DNA from: Erythroxylum novogranatense
Taxonomy: Eukaryota; Streptophyta; Magnoliopsida; Malpighiales; Erythroxylaceae
Direction of reading: 5' to 3'
Length of the DNA: 64,000 bases
Assembly (NCBI GenBank): GCA_029891385.1
Contig: CM057231.1
Location: forward strand, 63,099,103-63,163,102
Position numbers and translations under genes: made by a program. Each line of letters opens with the position of its first letter. The first letter of the stretch is position 1. Shown here one piece after another: positions 33,774-44,850 of the stretch. The notes under the pieces were generated by a model. The model saw only the letters and a list, made by a program, of their open reading frames with translations, searched no databases and was not told where the DNA came from.

Positions 33774-35268
33774 CTAAGAGAATGGTTTCCTTTTCTGTTG
33801 GGACTTATTTCTAGTAAACCCTAATCCAGTTTTATCACTCGGGTGTCTACACTTTCCTAACATATCATTCATTCTTCTCGTACTTTCAGTGAAAGTTGCT
33901 ATATCAGCTAAAAGACTCTTGATCCTAAGCTTCAGTTGATTTATCTCTTCAAATCTATCTATGATTCTCTTTTTCTGAATTTCCTCTACTTGGTTCTTTA
34001 AGCAGGTGTTCTCTCTTTCTATCTCTTGTGTATTTTTCAGATTTTCTACATACTTTTTCTTCAACAATTTGTACTATTTCATAATAGCATGAGAATCTTC
34101 TAGTAGTTCAAAATATGCATCTTGCAAGTCATCATATTTAGAGGTTACCTCTTCATCACTTTCCTCTTCAGCTACCAGACATATATTCGCATGTTCTGAT
34201 GTCTCGAAGCATGTATCTAATTCGAATGAATCTAGATCCTCCCAGGTTGCCATCATGCTTTTCTTGCCTTCTTTACTCTTCCTTGGTTTCCTCTTTAATA
34301 TTGAACACTCGGACTTGTAATGTCCTGATTTGTTGCACTCGTAGCATATGATGGATGTCTTCTCTGTCTTCCCATCATCTTTTCTGTTCTTTTTGAAGAT
34401 TTGATTTCCTTTGGACATCCTCTTCCACATCCGTCTGATCTTCTTGGAAATGAAGGATAGCTCGTCATCTTCTTCACTCGACTTCTGTTCTGACTCACTG
34501 GAATCATCATTCTTTGATTCTTCAATATTCAGTGCCTTTGATGAATTTCTCTTCCTTTGAGTCTTGTGATTCTTTTGTCCAGCCTTTAGAGCTATCGACT
34601 TGTCCCGTCTAGGCTTGTCTTCAGCATCGAGCTCAAATTCATGTATCTTCAACAATCCAAGCAGTTCGTCAAGTTTTAATACGCTTAAATCCTTGGCTTC
34701 CTGTACAGAAGTAACTTTTGGTCTCCATCTTTTTGGTAGACTTCTTAGAATCTTACGAACGTGATCTTGGTTGTCGTAAGTTCTTCCAAGAGATTTTAAT
34801 CCATTGACAATTGTTTGAAATCTTCCAAACATTTTATCAATAGATTCTTCATCTTTCATCTTGAACAGCTCGTACTAATGCAAAAAAAATACTTATCTTG
34901 GATTCTTTGACCTGGTTCGTACCTTCATATGCGATGGATAACGTATCCCACATCTCCTTCGCAGTATCGCATCCGTGGACTTTATCGTACTCACTTCTGC
35001 TTAAGTCACAACTCAAGAAGAACTTTGTTTTGGAATTTAGTTGAAATCTTGTCTTTTGATCAGCCGTCTATCTGATTCGTGGAATAAGATTTCCTTATTC
35101 ATCCGCTGCTGTGTATGGTCCATTCTCTATTACGTCCCAAAGGTCAACATTAGTAGATTCGATAAACAACCGCATCCTATCTTTCCAGTAGTGATAGTCT
35201 TCTCCGTTAAACACCGGAGGTCTAGTGACTGAGGCACCTTCTGCTATTTTTGTATGTGATTCCACCAT
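33774..35268 (-). pseudogene. copia gag with zinc knuckle, two stops
   Basis: The minus-strand ATG at 35268-35266 opens a frame with PPVFNGEDYHYWKDRM, a typical SIRE/Tork gag start. One frame runs to 33774 apart from stops near 35100, 34870 and 34073. Motifs: FGRFQTIVNGLKSLG, ILRSLPKRW, the knuckle CYECNKSGHYKSEC (about 34310), a basic and acidic linker, and a coiled-coil-like segment (ENLKNTQEIERENTCLKNQ, ~34040). It would form the particle and bind RNA. Confidence 0.88.
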
Positions 35269-35308
35269 AATCTTTAATTCACACTTTGTTACTGTGATCC
35301 TTGGACAC

Positions 35309-35325
35309 CAAGCTCTGATACCAAT
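35309..35325 (-). other. primer-binding site of SIRE-like copia 1
   Basis: Minus strand ATTGGTATCAGAGCTTG directly inside the 5' LTR: exact TTGGTATCAGAGC initiator-Met complement. Confidence 0.92.
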
Positions 35326-35702
35326 TGAAGTGAATCACACGTTAATACAAGACTTATTATACGATATGCAAATGCAGAAGAAGGGGGTGGAATTGTGTAT
35401 TTCCCTTTTAAAAAACTTGTTCTTTTCACAAGAACTACTGTAAACTAAAGTTATAAAGTATTTTTTGAAAACTTGTATAAAAACTAGTAAGATCGAAAAT
35501 TAAAAGATAAGAGAGATAAAAGGTAGAGAGATGTTGACACAACAATTTTTATACTGGTTCACCTCAAATCATGGGCTACGTCCAGTTCTCAGACATCTTT
35601 TTGTGATTTCACTATCTTCTCAAAACTTTACAAGTATTCTTTGTCTCTGAGCCTCTTCAGATCTCTTACAGTCAGTATTTTTTCACACTTAGCTTCTGCA
35701 GA
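35326..35702 (-). repeat. truncated 5' LTR of SIRE-like copia 1
   Basis: Aligns with the first ~375 bases (plus-strand direction) of the complete LTR 26869-27844. It stops at TCTGCAG (35702), where gypsy E LTR sequence begins abruptly. The missing ~600 bases are the U3 side, so the element has lost its own promoter end. Confidence 0.88.
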
Positions 35703-35934
35703 TCGAGATATCGTCAAAACACTGAAGTTTGTTCAGAAAAATATCCAACTCATACTCTTTTAACTGATCCTCTCACTTTGATTCAATTCATATTTTTCAA
35801 ATTAATATCAAAACCTACAAAAAAATTTTGGAGAGGTATAGGAATGTCTTAGAAATTCAATGCTTCAAAAATCAGGTCATTTGGAGGTCGAATGAAAAAG
35901 TTATAGCCAAAATAGTGAAAGATGTTCAAGTCAG

Positions 35935-36050
35935 ACAAATCGACAAGTTCGTGACCGCCAATTGCAAGGCGGATGTGCTAATCGCGATCGCTAACTGTGG
36001 AGGGACGAGCAATTTCGCGACCATGACGCCTCTCGATCGCGAAATGCTCC
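35935..36050. repeat. TCGCGA-type palindromes in LTR E
   Basis: GCGATCGC (about 35982), ATTTCGCGACC and TCGATCGCGAAAT in about 115 bases, preceded by CAAAAATCAGGTCATTTGG and AAAGTTATAGCCAAAATAG. The same flank sits beside the palindromes of LTR C. Confidence 0.75.
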
Positions 36051-36905
36051 TTCCTCTTTTGTTTTTTCTTCTTCCAACAACCCAAATTCTAAGCTTTATA
36101 AATTTTGATCTAGATATCCAAATTTTGCACATTTAGTATCAATAAAAAGATAAAAGAAAGATCTACATCTTTTATGAAGAACGTAAAATCAATTTCTTCC
36201 ACTATAGGGGTCAAAATTTTAAATCAATATGGTTGTCCTGAAAGTTCCCTCCTAAATAGCATCCAAATTTTTAATGATCATATCTTCCAACTCCATTGTC
36301 CAAAAATTTCATCCTTTATATCAATGCAAAGATAAAATGATAAGCTACAACTTTTATGAAGACAACTTTGGCTAATTCTATCTAGATCAATACAGTTTTT
36401 CCTTTGAATTTTCTAAACACCATTCCTACACCTAGGAAGGCTTACTAAACACAATTTTCCTTCATATTCACCCACTACCAAGTACCTTTCGGTACTCTTT
36501 AGGTTCACCTCAAATAATTCATCCTATACCCCTTTCCAATCTCCAACATGTTGTTCAAAAACAAACAACCAATTGTAAACTCAATAAGGAAGAATATGCA
36601 CATACGCATTCCTCTTCCACAATTTATCATACCCAACTTATAAAATAACACAATCATACACAAAAGGAAAATCCTTGAATTCTCATTCTTATTTCTAACC
36701 AAAATAAATTTTCATACATAGATTTAATTACATATCAACATGTCCATCATTAACTTAACACAAGATACAAAATACATGAGATGCTCAATGTTTGATATGC
36801 TGGTAAAGCTATCCAAAAGTCTAGACACTAACTTAGTACAAATGTATCTAATGTCTTGAAGTTTTTCGATGCCTTGCAAGGTTTAACGCCTTGTTTTGCA
36901 CCTAA

Positions 36906-36936
36906 GGAGGGAAAGTGGGGCGAGCAACACAGTTCA
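36906..36936 (-). promoter_or_regulatory. degenerate stem-loop module, LTR E
   Basis: Minus strand TGAACT-GTGT-TGCTCG then a pyrimidine run CCCCACTTTCCCTCC and TTAGG. It is the mutated counterpart of the TGAGCT...AGCTCA/CAGG module, preceded by GCTATAAATATATTAGCCAC as in LTR M. Confidence 0.4.
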
Positions 36937-38260
36937 GTGGCTAATATATTTATAGCCATCGGTAATGAGCCACACAATCAAGCATATATACACTTGTATC
37001 AAGCAATCTAGTTCATTCGCAAATTCTTCACACTATTCATAATTAACCAAAATTTATCACGTAAAGCATATCATGAAATCTTCTATCAAGCATAACACTT
37101 TATTATGTATGATACTCACAAATTAATGATGAAATGTACACAAATGGCTCGAGAGTTCCATGGAACAAAACGGTTTACACTGTGAACAAAATGAGTCCGA
37201 TTTCTTAGGATTTCGTGGCCTCAAGAGGGTATCCGGAAAAGGCTATAATTCAACATGAATGTTACTAATGAAACGGGTTTCTTTATTGCCCAATCACAAA
37301 CAAATCTATGCTCAATTTCGTCAATCACAAAATTGCATTCTCATGCTTCTTTCATTTTATCAAATTCTCATATCTTCATACTTTTCATTTATTTCAAAGA
37401 AAACATGTCATGTTTCCTCATGCATTTTCAAATATTCACCACAATTCAACATTTATGCAATTTAAGCAACAACACACACATAGGGAATTTTCCCATCACA
37501 CAATAACTATAAACATATTACCCACCTAATTTGCTAAAAATCCGAGCTCAAGATTACCCTTCCTCTCTCTCTTGAGTAAGGTTTTCTTGATTCCCTTCAA
37601 TTAAACCAATTCTTATTTAATCCATATTCAAAAGAAGGTTCATAAAATTTCAAGAATCAAAGCAATGCAAAAATTGAATTTAAACTTAACCTTCCTATGG
37701 CCCATCTAGGTTAGAAAAACCAAAATCCTAACTTAGAAATCCCAAAATCAATTTGGTTTCATCTTCCTCTTCTTTCTTCCTTCATTCCCAACACAAACTC
37801 TAACCTCTATTAATCCCCTTTTTCAACCTAGGAAAGATGAAAACTTACCTCCAACAAGTTGATTTCCTTTTCTTGTTCTTCTTCTTTCTTCTTCCTTTCA
37901 AGTTTCCTACGATCTTCTTCTTTGCTCTTCCCCTTTTCATGATTTTTCTTCTTTCCTTTTAGTTCCTACGACACTTCTCCTTCTTCTTCTAATTCAAAAC
38001 AAAATTTTATCTTATTCTTCCAATTACACCCCTCCTTAGTCTTGTTCTCCCAATTTTGCCCTTATTTTGTCTTTTATGACCCTACTCCTTTAAGCCACTT
38101 AACTCCTTAAGCTAATTTAATTCGAACACTTCATTTTAATTTGTAATTTCTACATTCAATACCCCATTCATACTTGCTAATTTAAAGACTCAACTCTAAA
38201 AAAAATTAAATAATTAAATCAAAAAGAATAAATAAATCAAAAATAAATTGGGACCCAACG

Positions 38261-39308
38261 AAATTATAAATTGTATCAGTAGAAAGGAAATTTTATTTTA
38301 TACTAGAAGATATTACAAAGATGAGATACATAAAGAATGCTTGATGTCGTAGTTACTATCCTAGGGTCTTATTTATACAACCACACTTGAAATCCAACTT
38401 ATAAACTTAACAATTATTACATCATAGAAACACTTTTAAAAAGTAAATTCTCTCTTTATGGATGGTGGATTCTCTTTTATTTGAGTTAGAGAGATTTTTA
38501 ATCTTTCTGATTCAAAATCATCATTATATGTACAAAGAACAGATGCTTTACCTTTATCTTTTCCTTTAAGCGTCTTACAACCACTTGTACAAAAATAATA
38601 AACAATTTTTTGTATGCTTTTGGAGATAACATAACCTTTTTTGTGCTTTAGGACTACATCTTATCTTATCTTATCTTATCTCTTTTAATCATGCTTATCT
38701 TCATTTTTACAAATTTTTAGCAACCAATTATGTCCTTTTTGGTTGGAGATATCATTAAAGAAAAAAATTTCTTTTTCCAATATAGGTTTGAAATCCCTTT
38801 TTAAATGTTTCCTTCATGCTAGAAATAACATTTCTCATCCCAACTACTCTTCTATAATGGATATCATCGTTAATGTATTTAGAAAATTCCTTTTTAACTT
38901 AGTATCTACAATAATGGAAAAATGTTATACCTTTCCCAAAATAATAAAATGATAAGCATCATATCATTCCTCTTCATGAAAATATCTTATAAGTTGGATT
39001 TTATTCAAGGAAATTAGTTCTAGCATTATTTCTACATTAAATCCTTCATTTTAAACTAATAGTCTTATAGGTATTTTATTATCTAAGTATCTTAATAGTA
39101 GTTTCTATAGCTATATCTATCTAATGTACCTCACCACTGAAATTTATATGTTTATATACTAAGGTCCAAATTTAGGTTAAAATTAGGTATATCACATGAA
39201 TTAGATAAAATATGAACTTAACTTTTTTAAAATTTTGAAATGAATTATAATTAAAACCTACACAACCCAACTTATTTACATGTGTAATTGGAACATATCA
39301 ATGCAGAT
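38261..39308. other. unclassified AT-rich DNA, no gene seen
   Basis: About 1 kb outside LTR E. Only short ORFs, none with recognisable motifs. It contains the TTATC microsatellite. It could be old non-LTR or LTR debris; nothing in it can be assigned. Confidence 0.4.
38661..38680. repeat. (TTATC)4 microsatellite
   Basis: Four perfect TTATC units with an imperfect continuation on each side. Confidence 0.9.
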
Positions 39309-40306
39309 ATTGTTGGTTTATACCCTAGAGCCAATTGCTATTGTTGTAGTTTAGTGAAAAATATTTAAAGGTACACTTTGTCTTGTAAATGTTTATATGT
39401 ATATGATTGTTGGGCAAGTTTTACTTATATAAAACCCGCAATGCTCCATAAGTTCACAAATCGTAAAGCGTAGTGGTTGAAGTATCAGTCCCACATGGAA
39501 TTAGCTAAACTAAATGAATCCCAACTTTGTCTAAGGTTATAAAAACGTGATTAAAATGAAAATAAAACTAAAAAGAAAGTTAAGCAATTGCGTATGGATT
39601 GACTAAAATTGAAATTCCAAAATTAACACAATTAAATCAAAATAGAGTAACAAATGAGAAATTCCAAAAAGACAAGATCAAACAATTATGAGAAGATGGG
39701 ATTCATTCTATCGTCATTATGCTACCATAATCCCTTCTAATTTAATTGATATGGATTTTAAAATTTTGAAGGGTTTATTATCACATTACCCAAACATTTC
39801 ATTAACATCAAAAGCAATTAAGTCACACAATGATTCAAAAATCAATGCCAAAATGAAGCTAGAACATCATTAGCAACATGTTTAACATCCTCAAATCTAA
39901 GGCATACATTAAGATGAAGTAAATAAACAAAAGGAAATAGAAAATAATATGAGATGTCTGCGTTAGATTTGTTGGACAGTAGCTGGCTAAGGCTCCTCTC
40001 CTCTTCTATCCTTCTACTCTCTTCCTTGAGTTCTTTCTCAGAATGGAAAATAAAGGCTAGGTCTCATTATGGTCATTTAATGTTCTTATATAGTTCTTTT
40101 GTTAATTAGGGTAAAAATGGAAAATGGAGGCTAGGTCTCATTATGGTCATTTAATGTTCTTATATAGTTCTATTGTCAATTAGGGTAAAAGCTAGGTTTT
40201 ACCCAAGCCAAAAATTCTAAAAAGACCCTTCAAATATCAAAATAGAAAGAGATCCCTACGTCTGGCAAGTGCCTATCATGATCATGACAAGGGTGTCACG
40301 ATCATG

Positions 40307-41380
40307 TGTTATGAATTCAATGCTTCAAGAATCGCCTCAATCCGAGGTCGGATGAGTGAGTTATGATCAAAACAACTCAACATGTTCAAACCCTAAATCG
40401 ATTTGAAACTCTTTTGGCGCAAATGCCATAACTTTCAATATAGAGATCGGATTGCTTTCGTTCTTATACCATTTGAAATTATACTTCTAGATCTACAACT
40501 CTTATGAAGACCACAAAATCCGATTCGACCTCTAAAATGGTCAAAATCGCACTTTTCACCAGTTGACCCGTGGCTGTCCGTTAAAAGGACATGCATGTCC
40601 GTTTAACGGACACATACGGCCCAAAATGTACCAATCCATCCGAGAATGTCCGTTTAACAAACATCCATGTCCGTCTAACAGACATGAGCAAGGGAATGGA
40701 TCCTTTTGACCCGTAGCTGTTCGTTAAACGGACTTCCATGTCCGTCTAACGGACATGCGATTTCCAAAACCTCTTCAACCTTTTTCCAATGCTTCTCACA
40801 TCCAAACTAACATCATATACACTTATAATCTTCACATATTTACTTATTCAAAGGCCTAAACACTTCATAACAATTCAAGCCACAAATTCAATTCATGAAC
40901 TTCTCAAATCTCAACTAAATTGGTTCATCAAAACCATAATTCTCAAACATTCATCAAAGCTGTCACTAACATAAATCTTATATAACATCATAACTTGGAT
41001 CAACTATAACTCTTAATTCCGATCTCGAAAACTTGCATATGTAGTCTCGTTGGAAAGATAAAAGAACAAGCTATAACTTCAAATAAGGCAACTTTGGCCA
41101 ATTTGAATCAGCATACACACTTTTATTCTACACTTAACCTCAATGCATATGATTGCTTACATTCAAAAGCATCATGTCATTTACTAAATTCCTCTCTTTC
41201 TTTTACATAATATCTCACATATATATAACCATAATTCATACTTAAGTTTCCTCAACTCACCATCCATATATAATTCACATTCCAATATCATAATCATCCA
41301 TAACATAAGGTATATACAAAAACACTCATTTACTTTCATTTTCATATTTCTAATTTCCATTCAAGGTTCGGGGTCCAACA
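40307..41380 (-). repeat. truncated gypsy LTR H
   Basis: The right end GGTTCGGGGTCCAACA (41380) is a gypsy LTR start read on the minus strand. Interior phrases AATTCAATGCTTCAAGAATC and AGTTATGATCAAAAC match LTRs E and C. The left boundary is approximate (TGTTATG at 40307) and no target duplication is found. Confidence 0.5.
40565..40760. repeat. GTCCGTTTAACGGAC palindrome cluster in LTR H
   Basis: Perfect 17-base TGTCCGTTTAACGGACA at 40596-40612 and five or six variants (GTCCGTTAAAAGGAC, GTCCGTCTAACGGACAT, GTTCGTTAAACGGAC). It is preceded by the GCCATAACTTTCAATATAGA phrase (40427) and CTAGATCTACAACTC, close to those beside the LTR D cluster. Confidence 0.85.
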
Positions 41381-43839
41381 AACACAATTAAACAATTCAC
41401 AATCATGCTTCACACCATGTCAACCTTAGCAAAAACTAACAATATGATATGGAAAAGTCACACTCATGAAAAAAATTTAGCAATGCAAACCTCCCCACAC
41501 TTGGACAACACATTGTCATTAATGCGAGGAGAACAAATAACATATAAAATAAACTAAAAATGATCAGAAAAGAATAAAAATAAAAAGGAAAAAGAAGGGT
41601 TAGAGCATAAACCCACAATCGTGACACCTTAATGTGATCCTCTTTTTTCACGATCGTGAAACGTTACTATGATCCGCTTTTGTCACGATCATGACCTTAA
41701 GGGAGACCTTCTATCATGACCATGATAGGTTTGTCACGGTCATTACCTTCTTACTTTTGTCTAAGCTTTCTCCAGAGTTCTTACATTAATAAACACATAA
41801 AAACACCTTAAGTGCATAAAATTAAAGTTCAATATCATGCTCTAAACTACAAAACACTTAAAAAATAAACACACCATCACATTAACATAATTATAAACCT
41901 AAACATGCAAAAATCATCTAATCAACACCTAAAAACACACCAAAACACCTACCAAAACATAATGTAACCTATAACTATCAATAATAAAGTCCACAAGATA
42001 ACTTTACATTGGAAATGAAATTATAATAAGATTATAATTATAAAGTTCATATCGCATTTTGTATTATCCCTAAGTTATTCCTAATCATTGTTTTATTAAG
42101 ATTGGATATTAACAGAATGCAAAAAGACTAGCACACATTATGTTTTTCCTTATAAAGGAAGTAGTCAATCTCATAAGGTAAAGTATAGAGATACTTAAAA
42201 AAGTTCACTAAACAAACCTAATATGATAAATCCATTTGGAATGTTTCTTATATGTCTATAGAATTACCATTGTGATGATTGCATAAGTGATCATTTGACT
42301 TGAGATCACCAAAGTTATCTTGTATGGGGATTTTTATGTTTTGATACTACTTATGAACTATTTAATTATGGGTCAATCAATCTGTAATCATTGGATGTAA
42401 TATGAACTATATCGAGATAGTTGTGTAATCAAGATAGGATTCATCAGCCTAAAATAATTAAGGAGAATGTTCCATTGTTCTCTAATAGTATTGATTCGGG
42501 AATTCCTTAGCGAAGGTAGAATGACACTTTATAAATTATTTACAAATATGATTAAATGAATCAAGAACTAATGACAGAGAACCTATATGATTGGACTAAA
42601 AAGGATTATACATTAATTCCATGTTTTGTCTAATAGGAACGTTATATGATGAAAGGATTTAATTATGCAAAATTATTTTGCACAAAAAGATTAGTCAAAA
42701 TCACTTTAATATTCCTAAATATTTGAGCGGTCATGATATGTTGTCGACGCTAATCATTTTATATGACTATAAATTGTTTAAGTGGAGAATTAAGGATAAA
42801 TTAAATGATATTTAATTTATCTAATTCTAATTATGAATTAAAGTTATAATTTATATTCATTGCCATTATATTTAGGAACTTATTGGGTCTCACATACAAA
42901 AAAGAGAAAAGAGAGTAAAGATAATTTTATCAAGTTGGGCTTCATTCTAAAGTTTTAGAAACTTTTTATTAAATATGAGATATTTAATAAATAAAGATCA
43001 AATTGAGATATTAGATCTTATTTGAGCATAATTGATATTTAATTAGAATTATTTATAATTCTAATTAAAGTTTAATTGAAATTGAAATTTAATTTCAATT
43101 AAATTGTTAAAACATTCAAAACCTATTATAACTAGGCTTAAGCTTTATGAAACTAGCACTTCGTGTTTAATCCTTTCTGTAAGAATTGCAGAGTTCTCTT
43201 AACCCATTATGTAGATATCATTAGAGGTAGGATATTTGTACCGCTACAGTGATTGAAAAAAATCAATTTCAAGAACGGTTCGAAGAATACGACAAGATAA
43301 AGATCAAGCTTCAAAATAAGGTACGAATTACGATTTATACTTTGTTATGATTTATTTGATAATCATTTTACAGAAGTAAAGAGATCTTAGTTTTTGAAAA
43401 AATCAAAGATTACGAAAAAGCTTTATAATTATTTCGCTAAGATTGGGATTTGTTGTATCCCAAACTTTTTTTAGAATTGCGAGTTAAAATTTGACATGAA
43501 ATGAGAAATTGGTGGTGAATTAGTCATGTGTAAAGGAAAAGAAAATTCATGATTTTGAATGATTATGTGTAATGTTCTATGTGAGTAAATTCTAGTTTTA
43601 ACAAATTAAAATGATATTTTGAGAATAATACATGAAATGGGTGTTTTTGAGTTTAATGAAATTGATGTGAGGTTTTGGGTAAATTTTGTATTGTATTATG
43701 AAATTTATTAGTGAAAGTGTTAGATTTTGGAGATATGAAAATCTGAAATTTTGAGGATGAATAGTAGCAGAAAATGCCAAATTGGATCTGAAATTTTATA
43801 AATTTTTCTGGCTTGATCTAGGTAGTTTTTGATCAAATG

Positions 43840-44690
43840 ATATTCATGAAACTTGTAGCTTCTGTTGAAAGCTTTCTATCGCCTTAAAGTATGACATTTT
43901 TCAATATCGGGATTGAAATTTATGATCATTCGAAGTTAAGGTTATTTTGCTTTGTTTTGAAAATGTCCATAAGTGTACATTTGTGTGTACTGTGCTTGGA
44001 AGCAATTTTTGTACTAATGTAATTTGAATTGGATTAAGTAGCCTTATTTAAAGTTGTAGATGAAGTTTATAGCTTTACAATGATGTATAATATGTTATTT
44101 TTATTTGTGGAATTTGGAAGATATGAAATTTCAAAGTTTGGATGCGGTATAGGATGACAAATTTCTGGCAGAAACTTTGATTGAAAAATTGACCTAGTTA
44201 AAGGTTGAAATTGCTTTTAAGTTCTTCATGAAAGTTTTATATTATGTTTTTATCTTTACATTGATGTAAAGTATTCAATTTTTTGACCATTGAATAGGAA
44301 GTTATGATATTTAGAAGTTTCTGTTACTGTTTTGGGATGATCATTAGTGGACAGAAACTTTGAGTAGCTTTTTGACTCCATTAGAGGCCAAATTGATTTT
44401 TTTTGTCCTTCATAAATGTTGTAGGTTGCTTTTTTATCTTTTCATTGCTATAAAGTATGACATTTTTAGACCTTGGAGCTGAAATATAGAAATTTTCGAA
44501 GTTAAGTTATTGTTTAGGGAGACATAAATTAGACAGAACGTTTGAGTGAGATTTTGACCCTTTTAGAGATGGAATTGGTTTTTGGGTCCTTCATGATAGT
44601 TATATAGCATGCTTTTAGCTTTCCAATGATACCAAGTTTGCAACATTTGGAGTTCTGAATCAAAAGATACAGGTTTTGGAAGTTGGGATG
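43840..44690 (+). repeat. degenerate ~180-base tandem repeats in LTR C
   Basis: Anchors like TTCATGAAAGTTTTATA recur near 43845, 44056, 44228, 44409 and 44590. Each is followed by a CATTGATGTAAAGTAT-like phrase and a TTTCTG(T/G) phrase. Counterpart of 14890-15720 in LTR A. Confidence 0.7.
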
Positions 44691-44721
44691 TCGGAAGAAG
44701 AAAAAGCAAAGGAGGAAGGAG

Positions 44722-44850
44722 CATTTCGCGATCATGACGCATCGCGGTTGCAAAATCGCGCGTTCGCCCTGCAGTTCAAGATCGCGATGTGTTGTGATCG
44801 TGAACTCGCGCGTTCGTCTCCCAGTTCGCGGTCGCGATCGCGAACCTGCC
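44722..44850. repeat. TCGCGATCGCGA palindrome cluster in LTR C
   Basis: CG-rich block in AT-rich LTR: TTTCGCGATCATGACG, AAGATCGCGATGTG and TCGCGATCGCGA. It is followed by TTTTGGCCATAACTTTTTCG and CTCCGATTGACTTGATTTTT, a phrase that recurs in LTRs E and H. Confidence 0.85.

Larger units (their letters stand above)
26869..35702 (-). mobile_element. SIRE-like copia 1 with an extra ORF after pol
   Basis: Minus strand order: truncated 5' LTR (35702-35326), PBS, gag (35268-33774), pol with protease, integrase, RT and RNase H (about 33640-30557), an additional long ORF (30313-28061), polypurine tract, 3' LTR (27844-26869). The pol motifs (YVDDIIFGAT, EFEMSMMGELKFFLG) and the third ORF downstream of pol fit the SIRE/Maximus lineage. 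AATTG precedes the left LTR, but the right end is deleted so the duplication cannot be confirmed. Decay is mostly by in-frame stops. Confidence 0.9.
26582..38260 (-). repeat. 5' LTR of gypsy E (interrupted by SIRE-like copia 1)
   Basis: Pieces 26582-26868 and 35703-38260 (about 2.85 kb). The left end is TGTTGGACCTCG. The right end is GGGACCCAACG, where the final CA seems to be CG. It matches LTR C on both sides of the copia insertion, though roughly 70 bases of LTR are missing at the right junction (35702/35703). It holds palindromes (35935-36050), a degenerate stem-loop module (36906-36936, minus) and a pyrimidine-rich strip (37740-38000). Confidence 0.75.
39408..41966 (-). mobile_element. 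Tat/Athila-like 3' region remnant nested in I, hosting LTR H
   Basis: Starts TGTTGGGCAAG. Two phrases suggest the 3' untranslated part of a large gypsy element on the minus strand. On the plus strand CCTCCCCACACTTGGAC (41490) is the complement of the GTGTGGGGAGG phrase that often precedes the 3' end of Tat/Athila elements. The other is the GTATCAGTCCCACATGGAAT phrase (39483). CACGATCATGAC-type palindromes occur on both sides of H (40280-40306; 41640-41750). No coding sequence remains. Confidence 0.35.
39309..43450. mobile_element. LTR-like remnant I (copia-type), interrupted
   Basis: Begins TGTTGGTTTATACCCTAGAG at 39309, resumes after an insertion with ATCAATAATAAAGTCC (~41970), and runs to 43450 where LTR C starts. 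The parts either side of the insertion read as one LTR-like AT-rich unit without ORFs. The superfamily is a guess from general look; terminal repeats and PBS are not seen. Confidence 0.35.

Noticed and set aside
38261..39308. Possible host gene fragment between LTR E and remnant I
   Set aside because: Only short ORFs without motifs, splice pattern or codon bias; left as unclassified.
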